NCBI RefSeq assembly: GCF_041245805.1
Contig: NZ_CP162490.1
Coordinates: 3,387,001 to 3,451,000, forward strand
Reading direction: 5' to 3'
Origin: Xanthomonas sp. DAR 34887
Lineage (GTDB): Bacteria > Pseudomonadota > Gammaproteobacteria > Xanthomonadales > Xanthomonadaceae
Length of the DNA stretch: 64,000 nt
Positions 35,014 to 44,199 of this stretch are shown piece by piece (the stretch's first letter is position 1; every line of letters begins with the position of its first letter). The position numbers and the translations under genes were made by a program. Under the pieces are notes generated by a model. The model saw only the letters and a list, made by a program, of their open reading frames with translations, was not told the origin of the DNA and did not search any database.

Positions 35014-35850
35014 CTAGACAGCCGCCAATGCCGGGTTGTCGCGCTTGCGGATGCACAGCCACGGAAAGTGCGGTTGCCGCCAGCGCAGCGCACGCAGGCA
35101 GCGGGCGCGCAGGCTGCACGGATCGAACAGCCTGTGCAGCACGATGCCGTCGAGCGCGGCCCAGGTGTGCTGGTGGTACTGGCCGGCCAGCTCGGCGCAG
35201 CCCAAGCCTGCGAAGTAGCGCAGGCTGCGCGCGGCGCTGGCCTGCGCCTGCGCCGCGTCGGCATAGAACGGACTGTCGATCACGTGCAGCTCGCCGTCGT
35301 CCTGCAGCAGGCCGAGCAGCCGCGCGATCAGCGCGCGCGGGTCGGCGAAATACTGGATGCACGCCGGCAGTACGATCACATCGAAGTGCTGCGGCGGCAG
35401 CGGCAGCGTGTGGATGTCGCCGGCGACGAAGCTCAGGCGCGGATCGGCCGCGAACACGCGTGCGGCCTGCGCCAGTTCGGTGCGGTTGACGTCGACGCCG
35501 CAGACCTCGCGCTGCAGGCCTTCGGCCAGCCGCCGCGACAGCCAGCCGTTGCCGCAGCCCAGTTCCAGCAACGGCCCGTTGCCGCCGCGCGCGCGCAGGT
35601 GGCGCAGCAGGCGTCGGCAGGACTCGGCGCGCACCCGCCACTCGTGGCTGGCGCCCAGCGCACCGCCGGGATGCGGCAACGTGCGTACCTGCGCGTCGCT
35701 GTAGACGCGGCCTTCCTGCTGCCGCACCGCCAGGTACTGGTGCTCGAACGGGTCGGCGGCGAGCGCCTGCTGCACCAGCACGCCATCGATCGGCGTCAGC
35801 CCGGGAAGCCGCTGCAGCTGTTCGCGCAGACTGGTCGCTGGCACGCTCAC
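35014..35850 (-). CDS. Class I SAM-dependent methyltransferase
   Basis: 278 residues from a GTG 7 bp after the symporter stop; an in-frame ATG further upstream would overlap the symporter gene. The SAM-binding motif I is LLELGCGNGWLSRR, followed by an acidic residue in CGVDVNRTELAQ and by the motif IV-like FDVIVLPACIQYF. The C-terminal region lacks features that would identify the acceptor. It is probably the second gene of a symporter-methyltransferase transcript on the minus strand. Acceptor substrate unknown. Confidence 0.88.
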   Translation of the reverse strand: MSVPATSLREQLQRLPGLTPIDGVLVQQALAADPFEHQYLAVRQQEGRVYSDAQVRTLPHPGGALGASHEWRVRAESCRRLLRHLRARGGNGPLLELGCGNGWLSRRLAEGLQREVCGVDVNRTELAQAARVFAADPRLSFVAGDIHTLPLPPQHFDVIVLPACIQYFADPRALIARLLGLLQDDGELHVIDSPFYADAAQAQASAARSLRYFAGLGCAELAGQYHQHTWAALDGIVLHRLFDPCSLRARCLRALRWRQPHFPWLCIRKRDNPALAAV

Positions 35851-35857
35851 CGCGCGA

Positions 35858-37198
35858 TCAACGCAGTTGGCCGGACCCGTCGGCCGGCGGATCTTCCAGG
35901 CCGACATTGCTCGACGCCGCCTCGTACACGCTGCGGTCGAGCAGGCCGGTTTCCTTGGCCACCAGCACCGGCACCAGCATCTGCCCGGTCACGTTGGTCA
36001 TGGTCCGCATCATGTCCAGCACGCGGTCGATGGCGTACAGGTAGCCGATCACCTCCAGCGGCAGGTTGGCCGCGCTCAGCACCACCGTCGCCATCACCAC
36101 CGCGGTGCCGGGCACGCCGGCGGTGCCGAAGCTGCCCAGCACCGAGGCGATCAGCACCACGAAATACTGGTTGGCGGTCAGCGGCACCCCGGTGTACTGG
36201 GCGATGAACACCGCGCACAGCGCCGGGAAGATCGCGCCGCAGCCGTCCATCTTGATGCTGGCGCCCAGCGGCACCGCGAACGCGGCGTAGTCCTTGTTGA
36301 CGCCGAGGTTGTGGGTGATCGAGCGCAGCGCCACCGGCATCGCGGCGAAACTGGAGGAGCTGACGAACGCCACCTGCATGCCCGGCGCGGCGCCGCGGAA
36401 GAACTTCCACGGATTCAGCCCGTGCGCCAGCAGCAGCCCGCTGTACACCACCAGGATGTGGATCGCGCAGGCCAGGTACAGCGCCAGCACGAAGTTGCCG
36501 AACGGCAGCAGCTTCTCGAAGCCGTAGCTGCCGACCAGCGAGGCGATCAGGCCGAAGGTGCCAAGCGGGGTCATCTCCAGCACGAAGCGGGTGACCTGGA
36601 TCATGATCTCGCTCATCTGCCCGGCGAGCTTGCGCGCCTGCGCGACCCGCTCGCCGAGCTTGACCATCGCAAAGCCGAGCAGGCCGGCGAAGAAGATCAC
36701 CGGCAGGATCGAACCGCGCCCGGCCGCCAGCACGGTCTCGCCGGCGGCGTTGGTCTTGGTGCCGATGCCGGTCAACGCGTAGAACGGGTTGGACGGCACC
36801 ACATCCAGCAGCACCTGGACCGGGCTGGGCACGTCGCGCGGCCTCCAGGCGCTGTCCACGCTCAGGCCGAAGTGGCCGGCGCCCGGCTGCAGCAGGGTGC
36901 CCACGCCCAGCCCGACGCCGACCGCCAGCGCGGCGGTGAGCACGAACCACAGGAAGGTGCGCCCGCCCAGCTTGGCCACCGACTGCTGGCCATGCAGCGA
37001 GGAAATCGCGTTGATCACCGCAAAGAACACCAGCGGCACCGCGATCATCTTGATCAGGGTCACGTACAGGTCGCCGAGCGGCCCGAACCAGGTGTCCGCC
37101 GCAGGCCCCATCGCCCAGCCGGCCAGCGCACCGAGCACGAAGCCGGCCACCACGCGCTGCCAGAACGGGATGCGCAACCAGGCGGTCACCACTTTCAT
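35858..37198 (-). CDS. Dicarboxylate/amino acid:cation symporter (DAACS family)
   Basis: 446 residues starting MKVVTAWLRIPFWQRVVAGF. About eight membrane helices plus two re-entrant hairpins. The first hairpin carries the serine-rich signature SSSSFAAMPVALRS and the second the MDGCGAIFPALCAV segment that replaces the common NMDGT(A/S) block; both form the substrate and cation sites in GltP/DctA-like transporters. It imports dicarboxylates such as malate or succinate, or acidic amino acids, with protons or sodium. Which of these is transported cannot be fixed by sequence. The methyltransferase gene follows within 7 bp. Confidence 0.95.
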   Translation of the reverse strand: MKVVTAWLRIPFWQRVVAGFVLGALAGWAMGPAADTWFGPLGDLYVTLIKMIAVPLVFFAVINAISSLHGQQSVAKLGGRTFLWFVLTAALAVGVGLGVGTLLQPGAGHFGLSVDSAWRPRDVPSPVQVLLDVVPSNPFYALTGIGTKTNAAGETVLAAGRGSILPVIFFAGLLGFAMVKLGERVAQARKLAGQMSEIMIQVTRFVLEMTPLGTFGLIASLVGSYGFEKLLPFGNFVLALYLACAIHILVVYSGLLLAHGLNPWKFFRGAAPGMQVAFVSSSSFAAMPVALRSITHNLGVNKDYAAFAVPLGASIKMDGCGAIFPALCAVFIAQYTGVPLTANQYFVVLIASVLGSFGTAGVPGTAVVMATVVLSAANLPLEVIGYLYAIDRVLDMMRTMTNVTGQMLVPVLVAKETGLLDRSVYEAASSNVGLEDPPADGSGQLR

Positions 37199-37350
37199 CG
37201 ATGCTGTCCAGGAAATCTCGGGGGTTTCGCACGATAGCGCACCCCGGCGCCAACGACGACGCCATGGCTGGAAAGGCGCGATGTCATCGGCGTGCCTTGT
37301 CGTAGCCGGCATAATGCGGGGGACTTCGTTGTTCAGGACCCGTTCCGCGT

Positions 37351-39063
37351 ATGCGCCTTCCCGTTTCCGTTCTCGCCGCCGCCTCCACCCTGCTGCTGGG
37401 TGCCTGCGCCAGCGCGCCGCACGCCCCGGCCGCCAGCGCCAACGTCGCGCCGATCGTCGTCCCCGCCGTGGCCCATCCCGGCGGCGAGACCCCGGGCTGG
37501 TGGTACCGCAGCGGCGCCGCCAAGGCCGCCAACAATGGCGCCATGCGCGGCAAGGCCAAGAATGTGATCCTGTTCCTGGGCGACGGCATGAGCCTGACCA
37601 CGGTCGCCGCCGCGCGCATCCTCGACGGCCAGCGCAAAGGCGCCTCCGGCGAGGAGAATCAGCTGTCGTGGGAGGCGTTCCCGGCCACCGCGCTGAGCAA
37701 GACCTACAACACCGATTCGCAGACGCCGGACTCGGCTGGCACCATGACCTCGATCACCACCGGGGTGAAGACCCACATGGGCGCGATCGGCGTGTCCGCC
37801 GGCAAGCGCGAGGCCTGCGCCGACAGCCTCGGCAAGCGGTTGCTGACCTGGCTGGAACTGGCCGACAGCGCCGGCCTGAACACCGGCATCGTCACCACCA
37901 CCCGGCTGACCCACGCCACCCCCGCGGCGACCTACGCGCACACCCCCGAACGCAATTGGGAAAGCGACACCGACCTGCCCGAGCAGGCGGTGGCCGAAGG
38001 CTGCCGCGACATCGCCCAGCAGATGGTGAGCGCGCGCTTCGGCCGCGGCCCGCAGGTGATGCTGGCCGGCGGCCGCAGCCAGTTCACCACGGTCGAGCAG
38101 CGCGACCCGGAATACGACGACAAGGTCGGCCTGCGCCTGGACGGCCGCGACCTGGTCGGCGAATGGCGCCAGCGCCATCCGCAGGGCGCCTATGTCTGGA
38201 ACCGCGGGCAGCTGGAAGCGGCGCAGAACGCACCGGCCCTGCTCGGCCTGTTCGAGCCGGACCACATGCAGTTCGACCACGACCGCGACCAGAGCGCGGC
38301 CGGCGACCCGAGCCTGGCCGAGATGACCCGCGCCGCGATCCGCACGCTGTCGCGCGGCAAGGACGGCTATGTCCTGATGGTCGAAGGCGGCCGCATCGAC
38401 CACGCCCACCACGCCGGCAACGCCTACCGCGCGCTGGACGAGACCATCGCCCTGTCGCAGGCGGTGCAGGCCGCGGCGGAGGCGACCTCGGCCGAGGACA
38501 CGCTGATCATCGTCACTGCCGACCATTCGCACACGCTGAACTTCGTCGGCTACCCGCAGCGCGGCAACCCGATCCTGGGCAAGGTGCGCGGCACCAGCGG
38601 CGAAGACGCCAATACCGGCGAGCTGGCGCTGGACGGCAACGGCCAGCCGTACGCCACGCTCAGCTACGCCAACGGCCCCGGCTACACCGGCGCCAGCAAC
38701 CAGCAGCCGGCCGGAATCAAGACCTTCCCGCACGCGCCCAGCAGCTTCGAACCGGTCAAGGGCCGCCCCGACCTGACCCATGTCGATACCGAGCAGCCGG
38801 ACTTCATGCAGGAAGCGCTGGTGCCGACCAAGGCCGAAACCCATGGCGGCGACGACGTCGGCATCTGGGCGCGCGGCCCCGGCAGCGATGCGTTCCGCGG
38901 CAGCCTGGAAGAGAACGTGATCTACCACGTGATCGTGCAGGCCACGCCGAAGCTGCGCGGCCGCCTGTGCCAGGCCGGCACCTGCAACGGCGACGGCGTG
39001 CCGGTGCAGTTGCCGAAGCCGGAGGCGTTCGTGGCCGACACTGCGGGCGTCACCGCAAAATGA
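37351..39063 (+). CDS. Alkaline phosphatase, lipoprotein
   Basis: 570 residues. The lipobox is LLGAC with C19. The two-metal phosphatase core is intact: D78 in FLGDGM, the nucleophile S128 in PDSAGT, GVKTHMGAIG, RLTHATPA, EGGRIDHAHH, TADHSHT and ETHGGDDV (His and Asp metal ligands). The protein is larger than E. coli PhoA and has a C-terminal region with two Cys (CQAGTC) near the end. It hydrolyses phosphate monoesters outside the cytoplasm, tethered by lipid. The stop codon overlaps the next ATG in ATGA, or the next gene starts 27 bp later. A Pho-box could not be identified by eye. Confidence 0.95.
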   Translation: MRLPVSVLAAASTLLLGACASAPHAPAASANVAPIVVPAVAHPGGETPGWWYRSGAAKAANNGAMRGKAKNVILFLGDGMSLTTVAAARILDGQRKGASGEENQLSWEAFPATALSKTYNTDSQTPDSAGTMTSITTGVKTHMGAIGVSAGKREACADSLGKRLLTWLELADSAGLNTGIVTTTRLTHATPAATYAHTPERNWESDTDLPEQAVAEGCRDIAQQMVSARFGRGPQVMLAGGRSQFTTVEQRDPEYDDKVGLRLDGRDLVGEWRQRHPQGAYVWNRGQLEAAQNAPALLGLFEPDHMQFDHDRDQSAAGDPSLAEMTRAAIRTLSRGKDGYVLMVEGGRIDHAHHAGNAYRALDETIALSQAVQAAAEATSAEDTLIIVTADHSHTLNFVGYPQRGNPILGKVRGTSGEDANTGELALDGNGQPYATLSYANGPGYTGASNQQPAGIKTFPHAPSSFEPVKGRPDLTHVDTEQPDFMQEALVPTKAETHGGDDVGIWARGPGSDAFRGSLEENVIYHVIVQATPKLRGRLCQAGTCNGDGVPVQLPKPEAFVADTAGVTAK

Positions 39064-39089
39064 GGGTGGAGCAGCAGCGGCACACGACG

Positions 39090-39626
39090 ATGGCCAGGCG
39101 AGGGGCAGCGGCGCTGGTCGCGCTGGTCGCCCTCGCGACGGCGCCAGCGGCCTGGGCGCAGGCCGACAACCTGTGCCGGATCGCCGATCCGAACGCCGAC
39201 CGCGAGGTCGTGCCCGGCTGCAGCGTGGGCGCCGACGGCCGCCTGCGGCTATCGCCGCAGATGGCGCGGCAGCTGCAGTTCGATGCCGACGGCCTGTCCG
39301 TGCTGACCGTGAACGCGCAGTTCTACTACGTACGCGCCGACGGCAGCAGCCTGCCGGTGATCACCTGGGACAACGGCCCGGACTATTTCGCCGAAGGCCT
39401 CACCCGCGGCATCTTCCATGGGCGCATTGGCTTCTACGACCTGCACCTGCGCGAAGTGATTCCGCCGGTGCACGACTTCGCCTGGCCGTTCGAGAACGGC
39501 GTGGCCCGGGTCTGCGACGGCTGCCGCCGCGGTACGCCCGATGGCGACGGACACACACCGATGGAGGGCGGACGCTGGTACGCCATCGACCGCAAAAACC
39601 GCGAAGTGCCCGAAACGCGGCCCTGA
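39090..39626 (+). CDS. Secreted WG-repeat-like protein coupled to alkaline phosphatase
   Basis: 178 residues from the ATG at 39090 with a classical signal peptide (MARRGAAALVALVALATAPAAWA). A 10-codon-longer version starts at 39060, overlapping the phosphatase stop in ATGA. The body holds repeats reminiscent of WG (KWG) beta-propeller-like units: GLSVLTVNAQFYYVRADG, then GRIGFYDLHLREVIPPVHDF followed by AWPFENGVARVCDGCR. Two cysteines in VCDGC and one near the N-terminus (NLCRIA) may be disulfide-bonded. Its position straight after the phosphatase suggests a shared transcript and possibly a shared periplasmic function. No specific role can be claimed. Confidence 0.8.
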   Translation: MARRGAAALVALVALATAPAAWAQADNLCRIADPNADREVVPGCSVGADGRLRLSPQMARQLQFDADGLSVLTVNAQFYYVRADGSSLPVITWDNGPDYFAEGLTRGIFHGRIGFYDLHLREVIPPVHDFAWPFENGVARVCDGCRRGTPDGDGHTPMEGGRWYAIDRKNREVPETRP

Positions 39627-39905
39627 GTGCCCATTGCAGCGCAACAGCGTCGGCGGATCGAATAAGTGCAAGGTGGACTGCCGCTCCCTTCGCATCGCCC
39701 AAGCCGCTGGCGCGGAGCGCTTGCGGCGAAAAGACGGTGCAGCCGCGTAGCGTCGAAACGACGCAGCGGCCAGACCGGCGATACAAGCGCACGATCGCGA
39801 TCCAGGCCCCTCTTCGCCGCCCGCTCCAGCGCAATCCGCTGCGCGACCGCGACGCATCCCCGCAACACACTTCGCGGCCGCGCCGCCAGCCTCTAAAGTG
39901 GCGCG

Positions 39906-41252
39906 ATGACGCCCCATTCGGATATCGCATCGCCCTGCGCCGTGAGCGCCGCCCTGCCCGACCCGGCGCCGGCGGCGGTCCTGGTCGGCCTCAGCGGCGG
40001 ACTGGATTCCAGCGTGCTGCTGCACGCGCTGGCCCACCAGCCGCGGTACCGCCGCGCCGGGCTGCGCGCGCTGCATGTGCACCACGGCCTGCATGCCGAT
40101 GCCGATGCCTGGGCCGAGCACTGCGCCGCGTTCTGCGCCGCGCTGGCGATCCCGCTGCAGGTGCTGCGCGTGCAGGTGCCGCGCGACAGCGGCCATGGCC
40201 TGGAAGCGGCGGCGCGGCAGGCGCGGCGCGCGGCGTTCGCCCAGGCGCTGGGCGAAGGCGAGTGGCTGGCATTGGCGCAGCACCGCGACGACCAGGCCGA
40301 GACCTTCCTGCTGCGCGCGCTGCGCGCCTCCGGTCCCGACGGGCTGGCGGCGATGCAGCCGCTGCGCGGCTTCGCCCACGGCATGCTGTGGCGCCCGGTG
40401 CTGGCCCTGCCGCGTAGCGAACTGCACGCCTATGCGCAGCGCCACGCGCTGCGCTGGATCGAAGACCCGAGCAATGCCGACCCCGGCTTCGACCGCAACT
40501 TCCTGCGCCTGCAGGTACTGCCGCTGCTGCGCCAGCGCTGGCCGCATGCCGGGGACGCGCTGGCGCGCAGCGCGCAGCTGTGCGGCGAGGCCGGTGCGCT
40601 GCTGGATGCCGACGACCAGGCCGCGCTGGAAGCGCTGCGCGAGGACCCCGCCGCGCCACTGCCGCTACCGCAGCTGCGTGCGCTGCCGGCGCCGCGCCGC
40701 GCGCGGGTGCTGCGGCGCTGGGTCGCGCAAGCGGGCCTGCCGCCGTTGCCGGCGGCCGGCCTGGTGGCGATCGAGCGCACGCTGCTGCATGCGCGTGCAG
40801 ATGCATCCGCGCAATTCGCCTGGCATGGCGCGACGCTGCGCAGCTGGCGCGACGCCTTGTACGCCGAGCGCGATCCGCCGCCGCTACCCGCCGACTGGCA
40901 GGCGCAGTGGGATGGCCGCGCGCCGCTGGCGCTGCCCGACGGCCGCCGCCTGCGGCTGCACGCCGACCCGCCGTTGGCGTTCGACACCCCGCTGCTGGTG
41001 CGCTTGCGCCGGGGCGGCGAACGCATCGCGTTGCCCGGGCGCGTCCACTCACAGGCGCTCAAGCAGGTGCTGCAGGAACGCGCCGTGCCGCCCTGGCAGC
41101 GCGCGCGCCTGCCGCTGCTGTTCGACGCCGAGCGCCTGCTCGCCGCCGGCGACCGGATCGCCGCCGCGCCGCTGCACGCCTGGCTGCAGGCGCACGGCGC
41201 AGCGCTGGCCCTGGACGCCGCCGCCACGCCATCGTCACCCGCCTCGCATTGA
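39906..41252 (+). CDS. tilS: tRNA(Ile)-lysidine synthetase
   Basis: 448 residues. TilS converts C34 of the CAU-anticodon isoleucine tRNA to lysidine, which is essential for reading AUA. The PP-loop is SGGLDSS (30-36). HVHHGLHADADAWAEHC and AQHRDDQAETFLLR are family-specific, and RWIEDPSNADPGFDRNFLRL is the classical N-terminal-domain end. The C-terminal domains are shorter than in the longest family members but present (RRGGERIALPG and LPLLFD). It precedes xseB by about 30 bp and the three genes tilS-xseB-ispA are probably transcribed together. Confidence 0.96.
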   Translation: MTPHSDIASPCAVSAALPDPAPAAVLVGLSGGLDSSVLLHALAHQPRYRRAGLRALHVHHGLHADADAWAEHCAAFCAALAIPLQVLRVQVPRDSGHGLEAAARQARRAAFAQALGEGEWLALAQHRDDQAETFLLRALRASGPDGLAAMQPLRGFAHGMLWRPVLALPRSELHAYAQRHALRWIEDPSNADPGFDRNFLRLQVLPLLRQRWPHAGDALARSAQLCGEAGALLDADDQAALEALREDPAAPLPLPQLRALPAPRRARVLRRWVAQAGLPPLPAAGLVAIERTLLHARADASAQFAWHGATLRSWRDALYAERDPPPLPADWQAQWDGRAPLALPDGRRLRLHADPPLAFDTPLLVRLRRGGERIALPGRVHSQALKQVLQERAVPPWQRARLPLLFDAERLLAAGDRIAAAPLHAWLQAHGAALALDAAATPSSPASH

Positions 41253-41283
41253 CCCTGCCGCCGACGCCGCGCACACTTCCGCG

Positions 41284-41547
41284 ATGCCCAAGAAGTCACT
41301 AGAAGAAGCCTCCCCGGTCGCCCGCTTCGAGCAATCGCTCGAGGAACTGGAAGTGCTGGTGGAGAAGATGGAAACCGGCGACCTGAGCCTGGAGCAGTCG
41401 CTCAGCGCCTACGAGCGCGGCGTCGGCCTGTACCGGCAGTGCCAGCAGGCGCTGGAACAGGCCGAACTGCGCGTGCGCCTGCTCAGCGATCCGGAGCAGC
41501 CGGACACCGCCGAGCCGTTCGATCCCGCCCCGCTCCATGGCGGCTGA
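41284..41547 (+). CDS. xseB: Exodeoxyribonuclease VII small subunit
   Basis: 87 residues, the normal size of the family. XseB binds in many copies along the XseA coiled coil of the exonuclease that degrades single-stranded DNA. The characteristic SFEQSLEELEVLVEKMETGDLSLEQSL-type sequence is visible (RFEQSLEELEVLVEKME then GDLSLEQSLSAYERG). It starts MPKKSLEEASPV at 41284. Its last 11 bases overlap the start of ispA, so translation of the two is likely coupled, as in many gammaproteobacteria. Confidence 0.95.
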   Translation: MPKKSLEEASPVARFEQSLEELEVLVEKMETGDLSLEQSLSAYERGVGLYRQCQQALEQAELRVRLLSDPEQPDTAEPFDPAPLHGG

Positions 41548-42418
41548 CGCCGCGTTCGCGCGCTGGCGCCAGCGCGTGGAGGCCGGCCTGGATGCGCAGC
41601 TGCCCAGCGCCGCGGCCGCGCCGCAGCGCCTGCACGCGGCGATGCGCCATGCCACCCTCGGCGGCGGCAAGCGCATGCGTCCGCTGCTGGTCTATGCCAC
41701 CGGCGCGCTGTTCGCCGCCGACGAAACCCGGCTGGATGCGCCGGCGCTGGCGGTGGAACTGATCCATGCCTATTCGCTGGTCCACGACGACCTGCCGGCG
41801 ATGGACGACGACGCCCTGCGCCGTGGCCGTCCCACCGTGCATATCGCCTTCGACGAGGCCACCGCGATCCTGGCCGGCGACGCGCTGCAGAGCCTGGCCT
41901 TCGCCCTGCTCGCCAACGCCGGCGCCGCCGATGCGGCGTTGCGCGTGCGCTGGCTGCAGACCCTGGCCGACGCCGCCGGCGCGGCCGGCATGTGCGGCGG
42001 CCAGGCGCTGGACATCGACGCCACCGGTACGGTGCAGCCGCTGACCGACCTGCAGCGCATGCACGCGTTGAAGACCGGCGCGCTGATCCGCGCCAGCGTG
42101 CGCCTGGGCGCGCTCGGCGGCGGCGCCGACGCGGCCGCGCTGGCGCAGCTGGATACCTTCGCCAGCGCGCTGGGCCTGGCGTTCCAGGTGCGTGACGACA
42201 TCCTCGACATCGAGGCCAGCTCCGAACAGCTCGGCAAGACCGCCGGCAAGGACGCGGCGCAGGCCAAGTCCACCTATCCGGCGCTGCTCGGCATGGACGG
42301 CGCCAAGGCCAAGCTCGCCGAACTGGCGACGACGATGCGCGACAGCCTGCAGGGCCACGGCGCCCGCGCCGACACGCTGGCGGCGCTGGCAAGGCTGGCG
42401 GTGGATCGCTCGCACTGA
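41537..42418 (+). CDS. ispA: Farnesyl diphosphate synthase (polyprenyl synthetase)
   Basis: 293 residues. It condenses dimethylallyl and isopentenyl diphosphates to farnesyl diphosphate for quinones and undecaprenol. The first Asp-rich motif is DDLPAMD (84-90), preceded by LVH, and the second is RDDILD (219-224). GGGKRMRPLLVY near residue 43 binds the diphosphate. HIAFDEATAILAGDALQSLAF and GMCGGQALDI are typical. The start overlaps xseB by 11 bp. Downstream there is no dxs gene within the window but a palindromic repeat block, so the isoprenoid transcript ends here. Confidence 0.96.
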   Translation: MAADAAFARWRQRVEAGLDAQLPSAAAAPQRLHAAMRHATLGGGKRMRPLLVYATGALFAADETRLDAPALAVELIHAYSLVHDDLPAMDDDALRRGRPTVHIAFDEATAILAGDALQSLAFALLANAGAADAALRVRWLQTLADAAGAAGMCGGQALDIDATGTVQPLTDLQRMHALKTGALIRASVRLGALGGGADAAALAQLDTFASALGLAFQVRDDILDIEASSEQLGKTAGKDAAQAKSTYPALLGMDGAKAKLAELATTMRDSLQGHGARADTLAALARLAVDRSH

Positions 42419-42448
42419 ATCGATCCAGGCGCTGCCTTTACAAGCTCC

Positions 42449-42472
42449 TGTAGGAGCGGCTTCAGCCGCGAC
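42449..42472 (+). repeat. Single REP-like element
   Basis: Identical to the 24-bp unit found twice, inverted, at 26633-26697 (TGTAGGAGCGGCTTCAGCCG plus CGAC). It lies 31 bp after ispA. Confidence 0.9.
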
Positions 42473-42538
42473 AGGCGCTATGGATAACCCCTGAAGCCGT
42501 CTTTTTTCAGTGCACGTAGCGCACTGTCCGCAGAGTCA

Positions 42539-42606
42539 TGTGGGAGCGACTTCAGTCGCGACGGGCTTTACCGGTAAAGCCCGTCGCGACTGAAGTCGCT
42601 CCCACA
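42539..42606. repeat. Perfect 68-bp palindrome of REP type
   Basis: Two 34-bp arms meet with no spacer. Each arm starts TGTGGGAGCGACTTCAGTCG and continues CGACGGGCTTTACC; the second is its exact reverse complement. The outer half of each arm is a variant of the 24-bp REP unit (GGAGCGGCTTCAGCCGCGAC with A/T changes that keep self-pairing). It lies between the convergent ispA and GH39 genes. Confidence 0.97.
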
Positions 42607-42645
42607 ACAGCTCCCTGCGCTGCAAGTATCCAGTAAAAAAAACCG

Positions 42646-44199
42646 CTAGCGCGGACGCAACTCCACCAGCACCACATCGTTCGCGCGCATCCGCACCTCC
42701 ACCTGCGCCGAGCCGTCCTTGCCGACCCGCACGCGGCGCAATTCGGGCGCATCGGCGGTCATGCCCTGCAGCTTGCGCACTTGTTCGGCGCTCAGCGCCT
42801 TTGGCGCGCCCATGCGCAGATAGGCGCTGTACGCATCGTTGGCATCGAAACCGGTGCGGCGGATCGCCAGCGCATACGTGCCCGGCGCCAGTCCACGCAG
42901 CTGCACGCGCAGCGGCGCGGTCGTGGCCGCCGGCAGCACCTGGGTGAAGTACGGGCGGTTGCTCTTGTCCTGTTGCGGCGTCGCGAACTCCCAGGCCAGC
43001 AGCTTCAGCACGCCGCCATCGTAGGTCGCATAGCTCTGCGCATCGGCGTTGCGCAGCTGCCGCTCGCCCAACGCGTTGAGGTACTTGTAGGCGAAGTACG
43101 CCGGCTTGCGGACCCCCTGCGGATTGAGCAGGCCGAAGCCGCCCTGGAACGGCGCGGTCGGCGGGCCCGGTTCCTCGAACAGGTCGCTGTAGGTCCAGTA
43201 GCTCATGCCCTGCACCAGCCCTTCGGTGGCCTTGAGCTTGCTCAGGATGTAGGCCGCGCTGAGGTAGGCATCGTGCACGGGATCGCGCGGCGTATAGCTG
43301 GTGCTCCACTCGGTGAAGTACAGCGGCAGCCCCGGCATCGCCGACGCCTGGATCTGCTCGCGCACGCGGCGCACGTCGCCGACGATCGCATCGGGCGATG
43401 GCGACAGTTTGGTATCGCTCTCGCCCTTCTCGTCGAGGAAGCCGCCGTCCACGCCATAGGTGTGGGTGGTGATGAAATCCAGCGGCGTGCCGGCGGCATG
43501 CGCGTGGGCGATGAACTCCGGCACCCAGGCCGCGCCCGCGGTCGACGGCCCGCCGACCTTGAGCAGCGGGTCGATGCGCTTGATCGTCTTCGCCGTCGCG
43601 TCGTACAGCGCGAAGTACGCGGGCTGGTCGGCGCCTTCCCAGAAACCGGCCAGGTTTGGCTCGTTCCAGACCTCGAAGTACCAGCGGCGCACTTCCTCCT
43701 CGCCGTAACGCTGGCGCGCATGGCGCACGAACGCATCCACCAGCGCACTCCACTTGTCCAGCTGCGGATGCGAGGTGTTGCCCTTCCAGTAGAAGATCCG
43801 CTGATCGGAACGCTTCATCGCCTCGGGGGTGAAACCCAGTTCGACGAACGGACGGATGCCCATGCCGAGCATGCGGTCGTAGAGCCGGTCGATCTTGCTC
43901 CAGTCGTAGACCGGGCGTCCATCGACCTCGCGATAGGTGCCGAGCACGTCGTGGAAGATCGCGTGGAAGCGCAGATAGCGGAACCCCAGTTCGGTGCGGG
44001 CGGTGCGCAGCTGCGCCAGGCTGTCTTCGCGCAGCAGCGTGCCCGGATAGTCCGAGCCCACCGACAGGTCGTAGAAGTGATCGCGCGGCGACGTCGGCCC
44101 TTGCACGTCCAGCGCGATCTCGCGGACCGCAGGCTGCGCCGCGGCCACCGCTGTCAGCGAAGCCAATGCGGCAGCCAGCACCAGCCGTAGCACTCCCAT
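42646..44199 (-). CDS. Secreted GH39 glycoside hydrolase (beta-xylosidase-like)
   Basis: 517 residues. A signal peptide ends after VAAA-QP near residue 22. The GH39 (alpha/beta)8 barrel is clear: acid/base E180 in EVWNEPN, nucleophile E297 in YFTEWST, and typical blocks FRYLRFHAIFHD and KVGGPSTAGAAWVPEF. The C-terminal beta-sandwich region (about 420-517) is like that of bacterial beta-xylosidases. Family members cleave beta-1,4-xylose from plant glycans. GGAGAGGGG lies upstream of the ATG at 44199. It is divergent from the M35 peptidase, so both may be secreted degradative enzymes. Substrate beyond xylosides uncertain. Confidence 0.94.
   Translation of the reverse strand: MGVLRLVLAAALASLTAVAAAQPAVREIALDVQGPTSPRDHFYDLSVGSDYPGTLLREDSLAQLRTARTELGFRYLRFHAIFHDVLGTYREVDGRPVYDWSKIDRLYDRMLGMGIRPFVELGFTPEAMKRSDQRIFYWKGNTSHPQLDKWSALVDAFVRHARQRYGEEEVRRWYFEVWNEPNLAGFWEGADQPAYFALYDATAKTIKRIDPLLKVGGPSTAGAAWVPEFIAHAHAAGTPLDFITTHTYGVDGGFLDEKGESDTKLSPSPDAIVGDVRRVREQIQASAMPGLPLYFTEWSTSYTPRDPVHDAYLSAAYILSKLKATEGLVQGMSYWTYSDLFEEPGPPTAPFQGGFGLLNPQGVRKPAYFAYKYLNALGERQLRNADAQSYATYDGGVLKLLAWEFATPQQDKSNRPYFTQVLPAATTAPLRVQLRGLAPGTYALAIRRTGFDANDAYSAYLRMGAPKALSAEQVRKLQGMTADAPELRRVRVGKDGSAQVEVRMRANDVVLVELRPR

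Noticed and set aside
36789..39626. Open frame of 945 codons spanning the phosphatase in another frame
   Set aside because: Only its last 178 to 188 codons, after the phosphatase stop, form a plausible secreted protein; the rest is a shadow of the phosphatase.
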